Shown: positions 35,989 through 44,197 of the stretch, one piece after another
How the letters are laid out: the number at the start of each line of letters is the position of its first letter
How positions within the stretch are numbered: the first letter of the stretch is position 1
Source of the DNA: an uncultured Psychroserpens sp.
GTDB taxonomy: Bacteria > Bacteroidota > Bacteroidia > Flavobacteriales > Flavobacteriaceae
Direction: 5' to 3'
NCBI RefSeq assembly: GCF_947503375.1
Contig: NZ_CANNDQ010000005.1
Span: 62,001 to 126,000 of the forward strand
Length of the DNA: 64,000 nt
Notes under the pieces: model-generated
The model's database searches: none
Told to the model about the DNA's origin: nothing
Seen by the model: only the letters and a program-made list of their open reading frames with translations
Made by a program: the position numbers and the translations under genes

Positions 35989-37270
35989 ATTCTAAATTTA
36001 AATCTATAATTTCTTGGTCTTCTTGATCATAACCATAACACCTCCAAAATTTAGGGCCTAAACCATTATATTTCCATGCCACATTACCAGAGGGAGTAAC
36101 TTCCCAAATACCATAGTCTCCTTCACTAATGATTGTGTTTCCGTTAGTAAGTCTATCTGCACCAGAGATTCTACCAAAGAATAAATCCTCATCAGTAAAG
36201 CTCCAAACTACTGATGGTTCAGTGTTTACATTTGGAATGAGTTCATAATTGGCTGGCATTTGTAGTTCGTAAACGGTAGATTGATTTATGTTATTTCCGT
36301 TCATGTAAACTAATACATTTCCTGCGCCTGGTTGGTCGCCTTCAAGAAGATTTGGAAAATGATTATTATAAAATAAACGTTCGCCTTCAGTATTGTGATA
36401 TACTTCTGGATTACCAAATCGATACAATAAATCACCACCTTTATTATAATTACCTCCACTATGTGAGGCTGCTTCAGAAGTATTAGTGCTATGATCAATT
36501 ACCCAGATTTCGTGATAGTAATTAACACTCAAAAAGATAATGTCATTTACTGGGTCATAGTCAATACCATTGGCATGCATTATATCGCCATTTTCTGCTA
36601 AATTATAATTAATGTCAATTAATTCAGGGTGTTCAGAGATAACGCCATAATTGTTAGCAGCAGGGAATTGATCTTGAATAATATGGTCAAAACTATGCCA
36701 TTCCCATACGATTTGATTTGTTTGTGGATTTATTTCTAATAGTGCTTCAGGAAAAATATCAATATTGGTTGCTACGCCTTCTGCAAAAAGGTCAAAGGCA
36801 CCAATACGTTCCCAAGCAATAAATAAAACATTACCATTGGGAAGCATTTCTACATCATGGTGAGCAATGTGGTTGCTCGTAGCATATACATATTCCCAAT
36901 CGGTTGTGCCATCAGCATTAATGATCTTTAATAAACCTCCAAAACCACCAAAGCTTAGATCGGGGTTTTGTGATTTAAAAAGCCCAAGCAGTTTGCCATC
37001 TGGTAAAAGTTGAAGGTCATTACCAAGATTATCGTCAAAATTCCATTCTTTGACTTTCTGACCGGTTCTATCCAACAAATATGATGTAGTTGCACCATTC
37101 TCAACGGCTAAGATATAGCCATCATCAATAAGAGTTTCTTCATAGACTTCAACATTAATGGTAAGCTCAACATCTTGTTCTTCTTGAGTGTTTGTATCAT
37201 CATCATTATTACAGCTGTAATAAATTAAAGTCATAGCAAAACATACGAGTAGGCGTATCAGAAGTTTCAT
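35987..37270 (-). CDS. Arylsulfate sulfotransferase-like lipoprotein
   Basis: It belongs to the arylsulfotransferase (ASST) beta-propeller family, which moves sulfate between phenols without PAPS. Motif-like stretches include YLLDRTGQKVKEWNF, GGLLKIINADGTTDWEY, HIAHHDVEMLPNGNVLFI, and VWSFTDEDLFFGRISGADRL. I start it at the internal ATG at 37270, where MKLLIRLLVCFAM...YYSC gives a proper lipoprotein signal; the longer start at 37324 runs back into the upstream gene's terminator. About 427 residues. Acts outside the cytoplasm. Enzyme activity is unproven; the family also contains non-catalytic propellers. Confidence 0.8.
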   Translation of the reverse strand: MKLLIRLLVCFAMTLIYYSCNNDDDTNTQEEQDVELTINVEVYEETLIDDGYILAVENGATTSYLLDRTGQKVKEWNFDDNLGNDLQLLPDGKLLGLFKSQNPDLSFGGFGGLLKIINADGTTDWEYVYATSNHIAHHDVEMLPNGNVLFIAWERIGAFDLFAEGVATNIDIFPEALLEINPQTNQIVWEWHSFDHIIQDQFPAANNYGVISEHPELIDINYNLAENGDIMHANGIDYDPVNDIIFLSVNYYHEIWVIDHSTNTSEAASHSGGNYNKGGDLLYRFGNPEVYHNTEGERLFYNNHFPNLLEGDQPGAGNVLVYMNGNNINQSTVYELQMPANYELIPNVNTEPSVVWSFTDEDLFFGRISGADRLTNGNTIISEGDYGIWEVTPSGNVAWKYNGLGPKFWRCYGYDQEDQEIIDLNLE

Positions 37271-37296
37271 AGTAACAATTTTGTAGATAAATTTAA

Positions 37297-37337
37297 TTAA
37301 AAAAAGCAGTTTGATGAATTTCAAACTGCTTTTTTTA
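37297..37337 (-). terminator. Terminator of the T9SS lectin gene (minus strand)
   Basis: AAAAAGCAGTTTGA and TCAAACTGCTTTTT pair as a 14-bp stem with a 6-nt loop and long A/T tails. On the minus strand it follows the stop of the gene at 37358 and precedes the arylsulfotransferase start. Confidence 0.85.
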
Positions 37338-37357
37338 ATTATGACTGTGTTAATAAC

Positions 37358-39007
37358 TTACTTTATCACAAGCTTTTTTATTGCTGAGTTCCCATTTAAA
37401 GCATCAACTTTAATTAAATACATTCCAGATTGGAATTTAGAAGTGTTAATGGTCTTATTCTGCGAAGACTGATTAAAATATATTGTATTAACGACACGAC
37501 CTTTAATATCGTAGATTGTTGCTATTTCAATATTGAGATTAGAGGTGTTTTTTATTGTTAAAATATTTTCGGCTGGATTTGGACTTAGAACGATCCCATT
37601 GTTCAAATCAAATTCATCCACACCTAAAGCTTCAGATACGATAACGTCAAACGAGCATGTAACAGCGTTTCCTGCTATGTCAGTAACTATAAAAGTATTG
37701 GTTGTTGTTCCTATAGGAAAATCGCTGCCACTTGCTAAACCTTCTGTTTGCTCTGGTTGATAATCTATTTCTAAAATGTACCTATAGCTACCAGTAGTTC
37801 CGAAAACATCATTCCAACCACCTGAAGATTGCATCACTGTGTAGTCTTCATTTCCCGCATTATTAGGTTCACCAGGATTCCAGTTAGTATAGGTAGATAG
37901 GTCACCACTTTGCCATACAAATGAGCCTTCGGTATTTGTATCGCTATAACCTATAACAACATCTCCTGTAGAGCCTATCATAGCTATAGCATTTAAGATG
38001 AATGTACCATCGGAAGCATTTCTAATTGTACCTACAAATCCATTTTGAGCAAGGGCATCTGTATAAGCATTTTGAGGAGTGAAAAAATTATCAGATAAAT
38101 AATAGGCTCTATCTGCTATAGTGCCTAAAGGCGTAAAACTTGCTAAAGGATTAATGGTGGAGCAATTATCTGATCCGTTGACTGTATAATTTACAACAGC
38201 TGTAGTTTCACCAACATTGGTATCAACCATAATATTAGCTGGACAATCAATTACTGGATCTTCATTGTCAACTACTGTTACAGTAAAAGTGCAACTCACT
38301 GTATTTCCATCAGTATCTGTAATCGAATATATGTTTGTAGTTACACCTAACGGAAAATCACTACCCGATGCTAAACCATTCGTTAAAGTTGGCGTTAAAG
38401 CACCATCTTCATCATCATCTGCAGTAACACTAAATGTGGTACTTCCATTGCATTGTCCACTATCATTATTTATAGTAATGTCTCCAGGACAGTTTAAATT
38501 AGGAGCAGTTCCTATGATACCATAAAGTTGAACATCTGCAATTTGATTAATAGTACTTGAGCCGCAAAAACCTGTAAAATTTATTCTGTAAAATGAGTAT
38601 GCAGTGGTGTTATTAAAAGAGAATGTTCTAGAAAAAAAACGATCTGTAACACATGGAATTGTTCCAGTAGTGATGCTTGTATAATCTGTTCCATTATTAG
38701 AACCAAAGATTTCATATGCTGTTGGATCTCTTTCAGGTGCATCATTTGCAGTTACAATCTCTATTGAGCTTGCTGTTTGCGCTACACCTAAGAGATCTAC
38801 CTCAAAACCAATACCATCTAAGGCATTAAAATCTAAATATTTAGTTGCTGAGTTTTGATCGATAACATTCTGAACACCTTCTCCTCCTGGAGAATTAACA
38901 GAACCAAATACAGTTGCTGTATGAATTGTAGAATCAAAAATTGCTTGTGCAAAAGCTAAACTTAAGCTAAACAATAGAAATGCACTGGTTAGAATATTTT
39001 TTTTCAT
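37358..39007 (-). CDS. Exported HYR and C-type-lectin-like protein with T9SS sorting domain
   Basis: The 549-residue protein has a signal peptide (1-20), a carbohydrate-binding F5/8-like N-terminal region (about 25-170) and a HYR-type domain (about 175-275; LNCPGDITINNDSGQC, DPVIDCPANIMV). A C-type-lectin-like region (about 285-425) follows, with the calcium and sugar motif NPGEPNN (EPN) and GGWND. A second HYR-like strand follows, then a T9SS type A sorting domain (LSPNPAENILTIKN, ending NSAIKKLVIK). The EPN triad is the mannose-type signature in C-type lectins. Likely a surface adhesin or glycan-binding protein. Confidence 0.82.
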   Translation of the reverse strand: MKKNILTSAFLLFSLSLAFAQAIFDSTIHTATVFGSVNSPGGEGVQNVIDQNSATKYLDFNALDGIGFEVDLLGVAQTASSIEIVTANDAPERDPTAYEIFGSNNGTDYTSITTGTIPCVTDRFFSRTFSFNNTTAYSFYRINFTGFCGSSTINQIADVQLYGIIGTAPNLNCPGDITINNDSGQCNGSTTFSVTADDDEDGALTPTLTNGLASGSDFPLGVTTNIYSITDTDGNTVSCTFTVTVVDNEDPVIDCPANIMVDTNVGETTAVVNYTVNGSDNCSTINPLASFTPLGTIADRAYYLSDNFFTPQNAYTDALAQNGFVGTIRNASDGTFILNAIAMIGSTGDVVIGYSDTNTEGSFVWQSGDLSTYTNWNPGEPNNAGNEDYTVMQSSGGWNDVFGTTGSYRYILEIDYQPEQTEGLASGSDFPIGTTTNTFIVTDIAGNAVTCSFDVIVSEALGVDEFDLNNGIVLSPNPAENILTIKNTSNLNIEIATIYDIKGRVVNTIYFNQSSQNKTINTSKFQSGMYLIKVDALNGNSAIKKLVIK

Positions 39008-39122
39008 TATGGTTGGGTTGAAAGGTTGAGTTACTAAGATAATATTTTTTTAGTTGGTTTTGATTTATCTTACATTTACACTTTATAAAAATAATCAAGC
39101 TAAGCTATAGTTTAATCAAGAA

Positions 39123-41090
39123 TTGATATCAAAGTCTACCATAGAACAAGTATTTGAAACTGCTCGAGTTGAGGAGGTGATTGGAGACTTTGTGCAATTG
39201 AAAAAAGCAGGAAGTAATTTTAAAGGATTGAGTCCGTTTAGTGATGAGCGTTCACCAAGTTTTATGGTTTCACCAGTAAAACAAATTTGGAAGGATTTTT
39301 CCAGTGGAAAAGGAGGTAATGCAGTTACATTTTTAATGGAACATGAGCATTTTACTTACCCTGAAGCTATAAAATATTTGGCCAAGAAATACAATATTGA
39401 AATTGAGGAAACTGAACAAACCAATGCGCAAAAAGCAGAAGCAAATGAGCGTGAGAGTTTATATTTGGTTAATGAGTTTGCAAATACATATTTTCAAAAA
39501 ATCTTATTTAAAACAGATCAAGGTCAGGCCATAGGATTGAGTTATTTTAAAGAACGTGGGTTTACAAATGAAACGATAAAAACGTTCAATTTAGGATATT
39601 CACTTGATGATTGGCAGGCTTTTACAGATGAGGCTTTAAAGAATGGTTTTCAACTAGAGTTTTTAGAAAAAACAGGATTGACCATAGTTAAATCTGATAA
39701 AAAGTTTGACCGTTTCAAAGGTCGAGTCATGTTTCCAATTCATAGTATGAGTGGTCGTGTTTTAGGGTTTGGAGGTCGAATTTTAAAAACAGATAAAAAA
39801 GCAGCAAAGTATCTTAATTCTCCTGAAAGTGAAGTTTATCATAAAAGTAAAATTCTTTATGGAATATATCATGCTAAACAAAGTATAGCAAAAGAAGATA
39901 ACTGCTATTTGGTTGAGGGTTATACCGATGTAATTCAGTTTAATCAAACAGGTGTAAAAAATGTAGTAGCGTCTTCTGGTACAGCTTTAACTCCAGAGCA
40001 GATAAGACTTGTCAATAGACTTACCAGAAATATAACTGTACTTTTTGATGGCGATGCTGCTGGTATACGTGCATCCATCCGTGGTATTGATTTGATTTTG
40101 GAGCAAGGGATGAATGTTAAAGTGTGCACGTTTCCTGAAGGTGAAGATCCTGATAGCTTTGCTAAGCAAAATACACTTGAGGAGCTCACAGCCTATCTTG
40201 ATCAAAATGCTAAAGATTTTATTCAATTTAAAGCATCATTGCTTATTAAAGAATCGAATAACGATCCAATAAAAAAAGCAGAAACCATAAGAGACATTGT
40301 TAATAGTATCTCTAAGATTCCTGATCAAATTAAAAAAGAAATATACATCCAAGAATGTTCTCGTATTATGGATATTAGCGAAGATGTATTGTTTAGTACA
40401 TTAGCGCAAATCAATAAAAAGGAAAGCCAAGAAGCAAGTAAAACATACAAGTCGCAACAAAAGGCTTTTAATGTTATTAAAAAAGATCAGCCAACTAGAA
40501 AAATAGATCTGCAATACGAGTTAGAAAGAAAGATTATCGAAATTTTATTGCTTTATGGGAATAAAACTGAAGATTTTGAAGATTTGGTGCTTAAAGAAGG
40601 AGAAGATGGCGATTTACAATTAGAACCTGTTGTTCATAATGCTAAAGTTTTTGAAAAGGTATATTTAGATTTGCAAGAAGATGAGATGCAATTTACTAAT
40701 GAAACCTTTAAAACACTATATTATACAATTATTGATACACTCAATCAAGAACCAGAATTCTCAACACGTAATTTTGTGAATAAGCTAGATCAAGACTTAG
40801 CAGCAGAGGTCACGACGATCTTAATGGATGACGAACGTTATAACTTACACGATTGGGAACGAAATCATATTATTCCAAAAGAAAAGAACCATAGTATAGC
40901 ACAATTGGTTAATCAAACCATATTGACGTTGCGTTGCTTTTTAATAGATAAAAAAGTATCTGAATATCAAAATGAAACCCTTAACAATACGTCAAATACC
41001 AAAAGTGTTTTAGAAGATGTTAAGGATTATTTAGGTCTTAAAATGTTGTTGTCAAGAAAACTTGGAAAAGTCATTGGCGGCAAAATTTAA
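39123..41090 (+). CDS. dnaG: DNA primase
   Basis: It makes RNA primers for replication. The 655-residue protein has the N-terminal primase domain, the TOPRIM fold (YLVEGYTDVIQF and VLFDGDAAGIRA) and a C-terminal helicase-binding region. The N-terminal zinc-ribbon region aligns well (SPFSDERSPSF; WKDFSSGKGG), but the ligands are gone: E. coli C40, H43, C61, C64 correspond to Ser37, Ser40, Asp58 and Ser61. The start is TTG at 39123 (MISKSTIEQVFETARV), the conserved N-terminus; no better start exists. The last 4 bp overlap the convergent response-regulator gene. Confidence 0.95.
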   Translation: MISKSTIEQVFETARVEEVIGDFVQLKKAGSNFKGLSPFSDERSPSFMVSPVKQIWKDFSSGKGGNAVTFLMEHEHFTYPEAIKYLAKKYNIEIEETEQTNAQKAEANERESLYLVNEFANTYFQKILFKTDQGQAIGLSYFKERGFTNETIKTFNLGYSLDDWQAFTDEALKNGFQLEFLEKTGLTIVKSDKKFDRFKGRVMFPIHSMSGRVLGFGGRILKTDKKAAKYLNSPESEVYHKSKILYGIYHAKQSIAKEDNCYLVEGYTDVIQFNQTGVKNVVASSGTALTPEQIRLVNRLTRNITVLFDGDAAGIRASIRGIDLILEQGMNVKVCTFPEGEDPDSFAKQNTLEELTAYLDQNAKDFIQFKASLLIKESNNDPIKKAETIRDIVNSISKIPDQIKKEIYIQECSRIMDISEDVLFSTLAQINKKESQEASKTYKSQQKAFNVIKKDQPTRKIDLQYELERKIIEILLLYGNKTEDFEDLVLKEGEDGDLQLEPVVHNAKVFEKVYLDLQEDEMQFTNETFKTLYYTIIDTLNQEPEFSTRNFVNKLDQDLAAEVTTILMDDERYNLHDWERNHIIPKEKNHSIAQLVNQTILTLRCFLIDKKVSEYQNETLNNTSNTKSVLEDVKDYLGLKMLLSRKLGKVIGGKI

Positions 41091-41716
41091 GTGAGTTCCA
41101 TTTGTTTTCCTTGGTTAACGAGATCGATCAAATTGGTTACGTTCAATTTTTTAAACAATCGTGCTTTGTAGGTACTTACCGTTTTTTCATTAATATCTAA
41201 TTCTAAAGCTATTTCCTTATTCTTTTTACCAGAAGATAACAATTTTAAAACTTCAACTTCACGAGTGGATAAGCGTTTATAAATCCTGCCTCTTGATTTT
41301 TTTGTGTCATCATATTTAAAATGTTTCAACATTTTCTCACTTAAATAGATGTCTCCTTTATTGGCAATAATGATAGCTTTTTCAATAACTTCAATAGATT
41401 CCGTTTTTGACACATAACCTGAAGCTCCAGCTTTTATGGTGCTAATTGCATAAATTTCTTCAGGATGGTAGCTAAACATAATGATTTTGATATTATTATG
41501 TTCTTTCTTAATGGCGCGCAAAGCAGTGATGCCATTAAGCTCAGGGAGGTCGATTTCTGATATAATAACATCTACGGGATGACGTCTTACGAATTCAAAA
41601 ATTTCAACTCCACTTCCCACAAATCCTATCACTTGAATGTTTTGATGGTTTTCAAACAATAGGCGAAAGCCAGTAGTTACGATTGGGTGGTTGTCAACAA
41701 CTAATACCTTAATCAT
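41087..41716 (-). CDS. LuxR/NarL-type response regulator with degenerate receiver
   Basis: The 209-residue protein has a receiver (1-120) and a LuxR helix-turn-helix (about 145-205; LSTREVEVLKLLSSGKKNKE, NEKTVSTYKARLF). In the receiver the acidic pair reads Asp8-Asn9 (VVDNHP), the phosphoacceptor position is Glu54 (IISEIDLPELNG, with the Pro four residues later), Ser82 replaces the usual Thr, and Lys104 is kept. So phosphorylation at the normal Asp is not possible; Glu might mimic the active form. No histidine kinase is adjacent. It overlaps the dnaG stop by 4 bp in convergent orientation. Confidence 0.88.
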   Translation of the reverse strand: MIKVLVVDNHPIVTTGFRLLFENHQNIQVIGFVGSGVEIFEFVRRHPVDVIISEIDLPELNGITALRAIKKEHNNIKIIMFSYHPEEIYAISTIKAGASGYVSKTESIEVIEKAIIIANKGDIYLSEKMLKHFKYDDTKKSRGRIYKRLSTREVEVLKLLSSGKKNKEIALELDINEKTVSTYKARLFKKLNVTNLIDLVNQGKQMELT

Positions 41717-41807
41717 AATACATAATTTTATTGGTTAGTTAGTATAGAGTGCCAGAACTTATAATAAGATAAATTCAATAATGTGGAGATCTGAAGATCA
41801 AAATTAA

Positions 41808-41835
41808 TAAAAAAATCAACAATATCGTTGATTTT
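41808..41835 (-). terminator. Terminator after nadE (minus strand)
   Basis: AAAATCAAC (41812-41820) and GTTGATTTT (41827-41835) form a 9-bp stem; on the minus strand it is followed by seven T. It lies just downstream of the nadE stop at 41854. Confidence 0.75.
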
Positions 41836-41853
41836 AAAATATAAATTCAATGA

Positions 41854-42642
41854 TTATTTTAATTCTTTAGGAATTTCGCAAATTGGTATTGGATTCATTT
41901 TATGTTGATTAGACGAGTTATATCTCATGAATATTTCAAATACTTCTCGTTGTCTTCCTTCAAAATCACCTATAGTTTTCCCACTATCTTTTTGTGCCAT
42001 AGCCCATTCTAATTCTGGATATGAAGCGCCAATTTGATCTTCATCACTTCTTGCATCACCAAATAATCCATCACTAGGAGCAGCATTCATTATAGAGTCA
42101 GGGACGTTTAAGAACTCTCCTATTGCGTAGACTTCAGATTTTAATAAGTCAGCAATCGGGCTTAGATCTACACCTCCATCTCCATATTTTGTATAAAAAC
42201 CAACACCAAAATCTTCTACTTTATTACCTGTGCCAGCAACCAATAATCCTAATAGACCTGCATGATAATACAATGTTGTCATACGAAGTCGAGCTCTAGT
42301 ATTGGCAAGCGCCATATCTACAATTGTTTGTTTACCGTCAAGCGATACTTCAGTTTTAAACTCTTCAAAAACAGGTGTAAGGTCTACTCTAGTGTCTTTA
42401 ACATTTGAAAAACGCTCTTTTAATTGAGAAATGTGTTCTTGCGCTCTACTAACATGACTTTCGGCTTGATGAATTGGCATTTCAATACAAAGTAAATCTA
42501 ATCCGGTTTTTGCACATAGTGTTGAAGTAACTGCAGAATCAATACCACCAGAAATACCAATAACAAACCCATTTACTTTAGCATTTGTGGCATAATCTTT
42601 AAGCCAATTTACAATGTAATCAACAACTTTTTCTGTTTGCAT
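41854..42642 (-). CDS. nadE: NAD+ synthetase (ammonia-dependent type)
   Basis: It amidates nicotinic acid adenine dinucleotide. The 262-residue protein, started at the ATG at 42642 (MQTEKVVDYIVNWL), shows the PP-loop GISGGIDSAVTSTL, then GTGNKVEDFGVGFYTKYGDGGVDL and the C-terminal MRYNSSNQHKMNPIP. There is no glutaminase domain, so it uses ammonia. Upstream in-frame codons back to 42756 run into the gldB promoter region and are not part of the protein. The nadE-gldB-gldC neighbourhood is conserved in Flavobacteriia. Confidence 0.95.
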   Translation of the reverse strand: MQTEKVVDYIVNWLKDYATNAKVNGFVIGISGGIDSAVTSTLCAKTGLDLLCIEMPIHQAESHVSRAQEHISQLKERFSNVKDTRVDLTPVFEEFKTEVSLDGKQTIVDMALANTRARLRMTTLYYHAGLLGLLVAGTGNKVEDFGVGFYTKYGDGGVDLSPIADLLKSEVYAIGEFLNVPDSIMNAAPSDGLFGDARSDEDQIGASYPELEWAMAQKDSGKTIGDFEGRQREVFEIFMRYNSSNQHKMNPIPICEIPKELK

Positions 42643-42669
42643 TTTAATGAGTTTTTTATCTAATAATAG

Positions 42670-42677
42670 TACCTTTG
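42670..42677 (+). promoter_or_regulatory. -7 element of gldB
   Basis: TACCTTTG fits TAnnTTTG on the plus strand, 70 bp before the gldB ATG. It sits beside the oppositely oriented -7 element of nadE at 42683-42690. Confidence 0.55.
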
Positions 42678-42682
42678 CGTAA

Positions 42683-42690
42683 CAAAAATA
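42683..42690 (-). promoter_or_regulatory. -7 element of nadE
   Basis: The minus strand reads TATTTTTG, matching TAnnTTTG, 41 bp before the nadE start. It lies 5 bp from the gldB -7 element, so the two divergent promoters overlap and may compete. Confidence 0.5.
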
Positions 42691-42747
42691 ACGTAATAGC
42701 GTTAGTAATAAAAATTTACTAAGATTAAGTTTTTGTAAACATAACCT

Positions 42748-43707
42748 ATGAAACAAATAGTTGTATTTAGTATAATCATACTAACTTTTTTAAGTTGTAA
42801 AAGCGATAATGCTATTGAAGCAGAAATTTTAAAAATTGAGTCTAATTTTGTTGTGGAACGCTTTGATAAGGTTTTTGCTAGCGCAAAACCAGAATCGTTA
42901 ACTCAATTAAAGAAAACCTTTCCGTTTTTATTTTCAAAACGTATTCCAGATTCGTTATGGATCGAGCGAATGACAGATTCTTTTCAAGTAGCCTTAAACG
43001 ATGCTATAATTAAAGAATTAGGTGATTTCAATACGCCAACACAAGATATCAAACGTTTATTTCAACATTTAAGATATTATGATCAAACGTTTACAGAACC
43101 TAGAGTTATTACCTTGACCAATTTTGTAGATTACAGAAATAAAATTGTAGTTACAGATAGTTTAGTTTTGATAGCAATCGATAATTACTTAGGAAGTGAA
43201 CATGAATTTTACTCCGGAATCGCTAGGTACATTACTAAAAACATGAAGCCTTCTCAGATTGTCGTTGATCTAGCTAAAGCTTATGGTGAAAAACAAATTT
43301 TTCAGTCAGAAAAGAAAACACTTCTTGATGATATGATCTATTTTGGAAAACAGCTTTATTTCAAAGACAAAGTCATTCCATTTAAAACAGATGCCGAAAA
43401 AATAGGATATATACAAGATGAACTTGAATTTGCACAAGTTAATGAAGAGATGATCTGGACTCAATTTGTTCAAAATGAAATGCTTTATAGTACAGACAGT
43501 AGTTTACCTGCTCGATTTATTGCAGATGCGCCATTTTCTAAATTCTATCTCGAGTTAGATAATCAAACACCAGGACGACTAGGTCAATATATAGGTTGGC
43601 AAATCGTAAGAGCTTACATGAAGAACAATGACGTGTCTTTGCAAAATATGATGCAAAAAGATGCTATAGAAATATTTAATAAATCAAATTATAAACCACC
43701 AAAATAA
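42748..43707 (+). CDS. gldB: Gliding-motility lipoprotein GldB
   Basis: The 319-residue lipoprotein has the signal MKQIVVFSIIILTFLSC (Cys17), then a GldB domain with VERFDKVFA, the conserved FPFLFSKRIPDSLW, and DNYLGSEHEFY. GldB is required for gliding motility in Flavobacterium; the family is restricted to Bacteroidota. It overlaps gldC by one base and is divergent from nadE, the same arrangement as in other gliding species. Confidence 0.93.
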   Translation: MKQIVVFSIIILTFLSCKSDNAIEAEILKIESNFVVERFDKVFASAKPESLTQLKKTFPFLFSKRIPDSLWIERMTDSFQVALNDAIIKELGDFNTPTQDIKRLFQHLRYYDQTFTEPRVITLTNFVDYRNKIVVTDSLVLIAIDNYLGSEHEFYSGIARYITKNMKPSQIVVDLAKAYGEKQIFQSEKKTLLDDMIYFGKQLYFKDKVIPFKTDAEKIGYIQDELEFAQVNEEMIWTQFVQNEMLYSTDSSLPARFIADAPFSKFYLELDNQTPGRLGQYIGWQIVRAYMKNNDVSLQNMMQKDAIEIFNKSNYKPPK

Positions 43708-44042
43708 TGGCAAAAAACCATACCTCAAAAATAGAACTCACTGTTGAACTTGACGAAAATAGAGTTCCAGAAAAACTTCAATGGACTGCTGAAGATGGAG
43801 GAATCACTGATGCTGAAGCTAAAGCAATGATGCTTGCCGTTTGGGATAGTAAAGCTCAAGAAACATTAAGAATTGATCTCTGGACCAAAGATATGCCAGT
43901 TGATGAAATGAAGTTGTTTTTTCACCAAACTCTGGTAGAGATGAGTAAAACCTTTCATAGAGCAACGCAAGATGAAAAGATGTCTGCAACAATGATGGAC
44001 TTTTGTGATTATTTTGCTGAAAAGCTTGAGTTGAAAAAATAG
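43707..44042 (+). CDS. gldC: Gliding-motility protein GldC
   Basis: The 111-residue cytoplasmic protein matches GldC: ELTVELDENRVPEKLQW, ITDAEAKAMMLAVWD, LRIDLWTKDMPVDEMK and FCDYFAEK. GldC is a small accessory protein that enhances gliding. The start ATG overlaps the gldB stop by one base, implying coupled translation. Confidence 0.93.
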   Translation: MAKNHTSKIELTVELDENRVPEKLQWTAEDGGITDAEAKAMMLAVWDSKAQETLRIDLWTKDMPVDEMKLFFHQTLVEMSKTFHRATQDEKMSATMMDFCDYFAEKLELKK

Positions 44043-44082
44043 TCATAAACTCAATTTAGTAATGGTTCAATAACTTTAGCGT

Positions 44083-44090
44083 TACTTTAG
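44083..44090 (+). promoter_or_regulatory. Candidate -7 element for the DUF4230-TetR pair
   Basis: TACTTTAG differs from TAnnTTTG at one position. It lies before the hairpin at 44141-44183, so a transcript from here would carry that hairpin in its leader. Confidence 0.3.
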
Positions 44091-44140
44091 CATGGGTTTT
44101 TAAAACTAGATTTGTAGTGCTATTAATCAATACAATTAAG

Positions 44141-44183
44141 CATTAGTTAGACTTCTTATGTCGGAGGAAACTAATGTTTTTTT
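44141..44183 (+). terminator. Terminator downstream of gldC
   Basis: CATTAGTT (44141-44148) pairs with AACTAATG (44169-44176), extended inside by CTTC with GAGG, and is followed by seven T. It ends the gldB-gldC unit, or attenuates the next genes if the candidate promoter at 44083 is real. Confidence 0.65.
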
Positions 44184-44197
44184 ATGTACATTAGCGT

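Noticed and set aside
37271..37324. Longer N-terminus for the arylsulfotransferase
   Set aside because: It runs into the terminator hairpin of the upstream gene and spoils the lipoprotein signal that begins at 37270.
42643..42756. 38-residue N-terminal extension of nadE
   Set aside because: It is in the divergent promoter region, overlaps gldB and is absent from the NadE family.
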